DNA of 64,000 nucleotides from assembly GCF_003931565.1 (NCBI RefSeq), contig NZ_RRYI01000003.1:124001-188000 (forward strand), in the 5' to 3' direction. Shown piece by piece: positions 60,658-64,000 of this stretch. The translations under genes were made by a program, and so were the position numbers. This DNA is from Caulobacter sp. 602-1 (GTDB lineage: Bacteria; Pseudomonadota; Alphaproteobacteria; Caulobacterales; Caulobacteraceae). The notes under the pieces are model-generated. The model was given only the letters and a program-made list of their open reading frames with translations. It searched no databases and was not told the origin of the DNA. The first letter of the stretch is position 1, and each line of letters begins with the position of its first letter.

Positions 60658-61308
60658 TTAGTGCTTGCCGCCCGTCGGGGCGGGCAATGCGGAGATCAAT
60701 TCGGCGGAGGCTGACATGGCGCGGTCCAGGCGTTCAGCGTCCGTTGCGCCCTCGAGCCCCAGAAGCACGCGGAAGCTATCGAGTCCCACGAGGCGATCGA
60801 GGAAGGCCGCGCCGAGCTTCCGGCGCTGTCCCGCGTCGAGAGAGACGGTTTCATCTCTCTCGCCGAGAAAGGCGTCGAGAGCGTCTTGGTGCGCTCCGAT
60901 CAGGCCGCGATAGGCGATCTCCGCCAGGTGTGGAAAGCGGAGGGTCTCAACCATCACCGTTCGGAACAAGGCTATTGTCGCCGGGCTGGCGATCCGCTCC
61001 TGAAACATCACGCCGATGAAGACCAAGACGTCCTGCAGCGATTTTTGAAGGGACTCGTGGATGCGCGCCTGCTCGGCTTGATCGGCTGGATGACAGGCCT
61101 GCGCAATGACAGCCGAGAACAAATCATCCTTCCCCTCGGCGTGCCGGTAGAGGGTCATGATCGAGACGCCGGCGTCCTTGGCGATCCGCTCCATGCTCGC
61201 CCCGCCATAGCCGTCACGAAGGAAGGCTTCGCGAGCCGCGTCCACGATCGCGGCGCGTTTGCGCGCCATCAGCTTCGCCTTGGGGTGACCCTCCGCCCAA
61301 TCCTTCAC
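60658..61308 (-). CDS. TetR/AcrR family transcriptional regulator
   Basis: The 216-residue protein (from GTG at 61308) has a typical TetR N-terminus: KRAAIVDAAREAFLRDGYGG and AKDAGVSIMTLYRHAEGKDDLF, then a C-terminal domain similar to TetR_C (LDAFLGERDETVSLDAGQRR). An ATG at 61269 with AAGGCGA upstream is an alternative start (203 residues). The gene diverges from the MBL-fold hydrolase, and three ACGATAA half-sites lie between the two starts, so it likely controls both genes. Confidence 0.88.
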   Translation of the reverse strand: MKDWAEGHPKAKLMARKRAAIVDAAREAFLRDGYGGASMERIAKDAGVSIMTLYRHAEGKDDLFSAVIAQACHPADQAEQARIHESLQKSLQDVLVFIGVMFQERIASPATIALFRTVMVETLRFPHLAEIAYRGLIGAHQDALDAFLGERDETVSLDAGQRRKLGAAFLDRLVGLDSFRVLLGLEGATDAERLDRAMSASAELISALPAPTGGKH

Positions 61309-61324
61309 CGCTCGTTGACTCCAA

Positions 61325-61364
61325 ACGATAATGACGATTATCGTATCTTCTGATGATACGATAA
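61325..61364. promoter_or_regulatory. Overlapping TetR-type inverted repeats
   Basis: ACGATAA (61325-61331), TTATCGT (61338-61344) and ACGATAA (61358-61364) form two overlapping palindromes sharing the central half-site. The right-hand pair extends to 10-base arms, TTATCGTATC and GATACGATAA. They lie in the divergent region between the tetR and MBL-fold genes. Confidence 0.75.
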
Positions 61365-61431
61365 CATCCACTATCACTGCATGGGCAGCGCGGCGACATC
61401 CAATGCGCCGAACGGAAAGGTGAAGCGAGTC

Positions 61432-62421
61432 ATGGTCAGAATCTCAGACAGGCTGGGAGGCGTCGCCAAGACGAGGGTCGCCAGGATCGTCCTGTGGGCC
61501 TTCGCTGTCCTGGCGACGGTGATCATGGTCGCGATCGCCGTCCTAGCCCTGACGTTCAGGCCCGCGAGGCTTGAGCTTCCGGCGGTGAATATAGGCGACC
61601 TGCCGCCCGCATCGCCTCCAGCCAGCATGTCGATCAGCGCGCTGCCAACCGGGACTTACGACAGTCCGGCCGCCCTGACCTATCGCGGCGGCGCGTGGTC
61701 CGAGACCCGTCACCTGGCGGCGACGGCCATCCTTGTCCGGCATCCGAAGGGAAACCTGCTGATCGACACGGGTTTCGGCCGGCGCATCGACGAACACATC
61801 AAGCTGATCCCGCCGATGCAGCGGACCCCGCAAACCAAGGGCGTTCCGGCCGTGGATCGGTTGGCGGCCGGCGGCGTCCATCCTGGCGACATCGCCGCGA
61901 TCATACCCACCCATGGTCATTGGGATCACGTCAGCGGCGTCGACGACTTCCGCGGCGTCCCGGTCATGGAGACCGCGACCGGAAAACGCTGGATCACGTC
62001 CAAGGCGGAAGGCACGGAGGTGATCAACAGCCTTAGGGGCATCAACTATAGACTGTATGATTTCGACGGCGGGCCCTATCTTGGCTTTCCACGAAGCCAC
62101 GATGTCTTCGGAGACGGCTCGGTGGTCATCGTCCCGGCTCCCGGTCATACGCCGGACTCCGTCGTCGTTTTCGTGAGCCTGCCCTCAGGCGCTCGATACG
62201 CCCTGATCGGGGACCTCGTGTTCCAAATGGAAGGCGTCGATATCCCTGCGGAGAAGCCCTGGATGCTTCGCTGGTTGATCGGCGAAAACAACATCGTGGT
62301 GCGCAAGGATACCGCTCTCGTCAGAGCCATCCGCGAGAAATTCCCTCAAATCCATCCGCTCCCGGCGCATGACTCGCGGAGCTTTGGCGCCATTCCGGTC
62401 TTCCCCGCATCGGCTCGATAG
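61432..62421 (+). CDS. MBL-fold metallo-hydrolase with N-terminal membrane anchor
   Basis: The 329-residue protein has a membrane segment (about residues 14-40: VLWAFAVLATVIMVAIAVLAL), so the catalytic domain is probably periplasmic. The metal motif THGHWDH near residue 160 is HxHxDH; GHTPDSVVVF near 237 and LIGDLVF near 258 supply the further histidine and aspartate. This is the lactonase-like/N-acyl-homoserine-lactonase branch of the family. ATG at 61432 is chosen over 61381 because only it has a purine-rich site upstream. It is presumably induced by the divergent TetR regulator. Confidence 0.88.
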   Translation: MVRISDRLGGVAKTRVARIVLWAFAVLATVIMVAIAVLALTFRPARLELPAVNIGDLPPASPPASMSISALPTGTYDSPAALTYRGGAWSETRHLAATAILVRHPKGNLLIDTGFGRRIDEHIKLIPPMQRTPQTKGVPAVDRLAAGGVHPGDIAAIIPTHGHWDHVSGVDDFRGVPVMETATGKRWITSKAEGTEVINSLRGINYRLYDFDGGPYLGFPRSHDVFGDGSVVIVPAPGHTPDSVVVFVSLPSGARYALIGDLVFQMEGVDIPAEKPWMLRWLIGENNIVVRKDTALVRAIREKFPQIHPLPAHDSRSFGAIPVFPASAR

Positions 62422-62473
62422 AGGAGCGTCGCGTTCTCCCGAATACAAACGCGGCGCGGGTCGCCTGGAAGGT

Positions 62474-62776
62474 TCAGGCGTCCGCCAAGGCCCGCTCGCG
62501 CGTCGCATCGTACTTTCTGACGTCCGCCGAGAGCCGCGGCCCCCATCGCGCCACGAAGGCGACGGTGTCGGCGGCCGCCAGGTGGGCGCTTAGGGCCTGC
62601 TGGTCTCGCCAGCGCTCCATCACGAGCAGCCGCCCGCGAGACGCGTCGACCACGGCAGCGTCGTAGGACACGACGCCGTCGCGCTGGCGGGTGGCTTCGG
62701 CGAGATCGGCGAGATGGCGGGCGAAGGCCTCAAGGTCCGAGGGCGGGACCTGCACGTAGCCCGTGACGATGATCAT
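62474..62776 (-). CDS. Antibiotic biosynthesis monooxygenase (ABM) domain protein
   Basis: The 100-residue product has the ferredoxin-like ABM layout: a first strand IIVTGYVQVP, a helix with LEAFARHLADLAEATRQRDG, and the LLVMERWRDQQALSAHLA motif typical of YgiN-like quinol monooxygenases and related small proteins. It is likely a dimer acting on quinones or as a heat-stable small monooxygenase. It lies 65 bases downstream of the quinone-oxidoreductase-like gene on the same strand and may be in its operon. Confidence 0.82.
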   Translation of the reverse strand: MIIVTGYVQVPPSDLEAFARHLADLAEATRQRDGVVSYDAAVVDASRGRLLVMERWRDQQALSAHLAAADTVAFVARWGPRLSADVRKYDATRERALADA

Positions 62777-62841
62777 GGCGAGCGACTCCGGAAGCTCGAA
62801 CAAGGAAACGGATCCCGCCGCGACGAGCAGGCGCGTCGGCG

Positions 62842-63858
62842 TCAGGCGACGGTCAGGACGATCTTGCCCTGGATGCCGCCCTCGGCGACGCGCTGGTGCG
62901 CGCGCGAGGCTTCCGACAACGGAAAGACGCTGTCGATCACCACGCGGACGGCCCCCTGGTCGAGCAATGCGGCGGCCCGCGACAGCTGCGCGCCATTCGA
63001 GCGGACCTGGGTCGACGAGACCTTGATCCCGCGCTGCGCGGCGACGTCGTGGCCCTCGAAGCCCAGCGGGTTGACCAGGAACAGGGCGCCGCCAGGCCTG
63101 ATCACGTCCAGAAGCCGTTCCATCCGGGCGCCGCCCACCGCATCGAGCACCAGGTCGACATCCCGGACGACCGTTTCGACGGCGGCTTTTCCGTAATCGA
63201 TGAACTGGTCGACCCCGAACGCGCCGAGCATCGCCGCGTTCTTGGCCGAGGCCACGGCGATCACCCGCGCGCCCCGCGCCTTGGCCAGTTGCGTCGCCAG
63301 ATGGCCGACGCCCCCGCCGGCGCCGTTGATCAGCACCGTCCGGCCTTCAAGCTCGACCGGCGCATGCGGGAAGGTCTGGAAGGGATTGGGCGCGTCGTGG
63401 CCAAGCTCGATCAGGAACTGCCACGCCGTCAGCAGGGACATCGGCGCGCCGGCGGCTTGGATGTGATCCAGCTTGGCCGGCTTGCGCGCCAGATGCGAGG
63501 CCGGCGCGCTGACATATTGGGCGTAGGCGCCGCCGCCGGTCATGACGCCGTCCGGGAAGCGCACCATGCCGAAGACCTCGTCCCCGACCTGGAAGTCGGT
63601 GACGTCAGCGGCCGTCGCCTCGACAACGCCGGAGACGTCGGTTCCCAGGATGAGCGGGAAGTCCCCGTCCGGTCGCCACTCGGGCGGCAGGGCGCGATAG
63701 CCGTCGCGCAGATACCAGTCCGGCGGATTGAGGCCGACGGCCCGGACACGGACCAAGACCTCGCCCGGCCTAACGTCAGGCTTGGGGCCGTCTTCGTAGG
63801 TCAGCACTTCGGGTCCGCCAAAGGCGTGCAGTCGGACCGCCTTCATCGTCTCGCCCAT
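62842..63858 (-). CDS. NADP-dependent medium-chain oxidoreductase (quinone oxidoreductase-like)
   Basis: The 338-residue protein is a zinc-independent MDR enzyme: an N-terminal GroES-like domain (MKAVRLHAFGGPEVLTYED, GLNPPDWYLRDG), cofactor motif VLINGAGGGVGHLATQLAKARGA near residue 155, and a C-terminal helix. No zinc-binding cysteine cluster is visible. ATG at 63858 follows GAGGAGA. With the ABM-domain protein it may form a small quinone/enone-detoxification unit controlled by the divergent LysR regulator. Confidence 0.9.
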   Translation of the reverse strand: MGETMKAVRLHAFGGPEVLTYEDGPKPDVRPGEVLVRVRAVGLNPPDWYLRDGYRALPPEWRPDGDFPLILGTDVSGVVEATAADVTDFQVGDEVFGMVRFPDGVMTGGGAYAQYVSAPASHLARKPAKLDHIQAAGAPMSLLTAWQFLIELGHDAPNPFQTFPHAPVELEGRTVLINGAGGGVGHLATQLAKARGARVIAVASAKNAAMLGAFGVDQFIDYGKAAVETVVRDVDLVLDAVGGARMERLLDVIRPGGALFLVNPLGFEGHDVAAQRGIKVSSTQVRSNGAQLSRAAALLDQGAVRVVIDSVFPLSEASRAHQRVAEGGIQGKIVLTVA

Positions 63859-63949
63859 GATCAATCTCCTCGCACGGCGCTTGACGGCTGATTTAGCGGG
63901 CGGCGATAAGGTTGATAATCAGGCCAAAAATCACTTCAATAGTGCCGCC
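63859..63949. promoter_or_regulatory. Divergent promoter region between LysR and oxidoreductase genes
   Basis: The 91-base AT-rich gap between the divergent starts is the usual location of LysR operators. TTGATAATCAGGCCAA near 63912-63927 is a T-N11-A-type candidate. Confidence 0.45.
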
Positions 63950-64000
63950 ATGGAACAAATTAGCCTCGACCGCCTCACGGGATTGATCGCCTTCGCGCGG
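63950..64000 (+). CDS. LysR family transcriptional regulator, N-terminal fragment (cut by window end)
   Basis: Only the first 17 codons are visible, from ATG at 63950: MEQISLDRLTGLIAFAR, the start of a LysR helix-turn-helix domain. Divergent placement from an oxidoreductase gene is typical of LysR regulators and supports the call. Confidence 0.6.
   Translation, partial: MEQISLDRLTGLIAFAR

Noticed and set aside
1-64000. tRNA, rRNA, CRISPR array, toxin-antitoxin pair or prophage genes
   Set aside because: Reading both strands, I found no cloverleaf-like tRNA, rRNA segment, regularly spaced repeats or phage structural proteins that I could support.

Overview
The window is a GC-rich (roughly two-thirds G+C) chromosomal segment from an alphaproteobacterium, most likely Caulobacter or a close relative in the Caulobacterales. 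Reasons are the large number of TonB-dependent receptors (TBDRs; seven between 13.5 and 56.3 kb), Xanthomonas/Caulobacter-type receptors with the TADMDEG block, FecI/FecR signalling, GH3 glycosidases next to receptors, and very dense antisense open frames. No rRNA, tRNA, CRISPR array, intact insertion sequence or phage was recognised.

Layout. (1) 1-1.3 kb: the tail of an FAD oxidoreductase and a hemerythrin-domain protein. (2) 1.4-12 kb: a ten-gene leftward catabolic operon headed by an AraC-family regulator, followed by a succinate-semialdehyde-type dehydrogenase, BKACE enzyme, SDR, LigI-like amidohydrolase, MFS carrier, SnoaL-like protein, bicupin, HpaI-type aldolase and a second amidohydrolase. 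A GntR/FCD regulator lies upstream, with a perfect palindrome between it and the operon; an iron-type alcohol dehydrogenase diverges from the GntR gene. The chemistry (hydrolase, retro-aldolase, semialdehyde dehydrogenase, beta-keto acid cleavage) suggests degradation of an aromatic-derived or branched dicarboxylic acid, but the substrate is unknown. (3) 13.5-21.3 kb: a large TBDR diverging from a Fur-box-controlled iron operon of TBDR, small membrane protein and PepSY reductase-like protein. (4) 21.4-25.3 kb: pyruvate oxidase-like PoxB, an exported alpha/beta hydrolase and an AraC regulator. (5) 25.4-30.3 kb: a TetR-controlled cluster of a TBDR and two glutathione S-transferases, one with a Tat-like leader; two matching TetR-type operators are visible. 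(6) 30.5-39.9 kb: a glycoside-utilisation locus (TBDR, two GH3 enzymes, carboxylesterase) under a LacI repressor with three operator-like sites. (7) 40.1-43.6 kb: a second Fur-controlled siderophore receptor plus PepSY protein. (8) 43.8-58 kb: two FecI/FecR-type surface-signalling systems. The first has an STN receptor, sigma factor, FecR, a second paralogous receptor without STN and a PI-PLC-like phosphodiesterase. The second has sigma factor, FecR, STN receptor and PhoD phosphatase. (9) 58-64 kb: TetR plus extended SDR, a PRC-barrel protein, a TetR with overlapping operator half-sites diverging from an MBL-fold hydrolase, an ABM-domain protein, a quinone-oxidoreductase-like enzyme and the start of a LysR regulator.

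A common thread is outer-membrane import: each receptor sits beside the regulator and enzymes expected to sense or process its cargo. In four receptor loci a strong hairpin lies between the receptor stop codon and the downstream enzyme gene, whereas the two Fur-controlled iron operons instead have overlapping genes. Start codons given here are choices based on ribosome binding sites, overlaps and signal peptides; functional assignments come from recognisable motifs, not from database searches.
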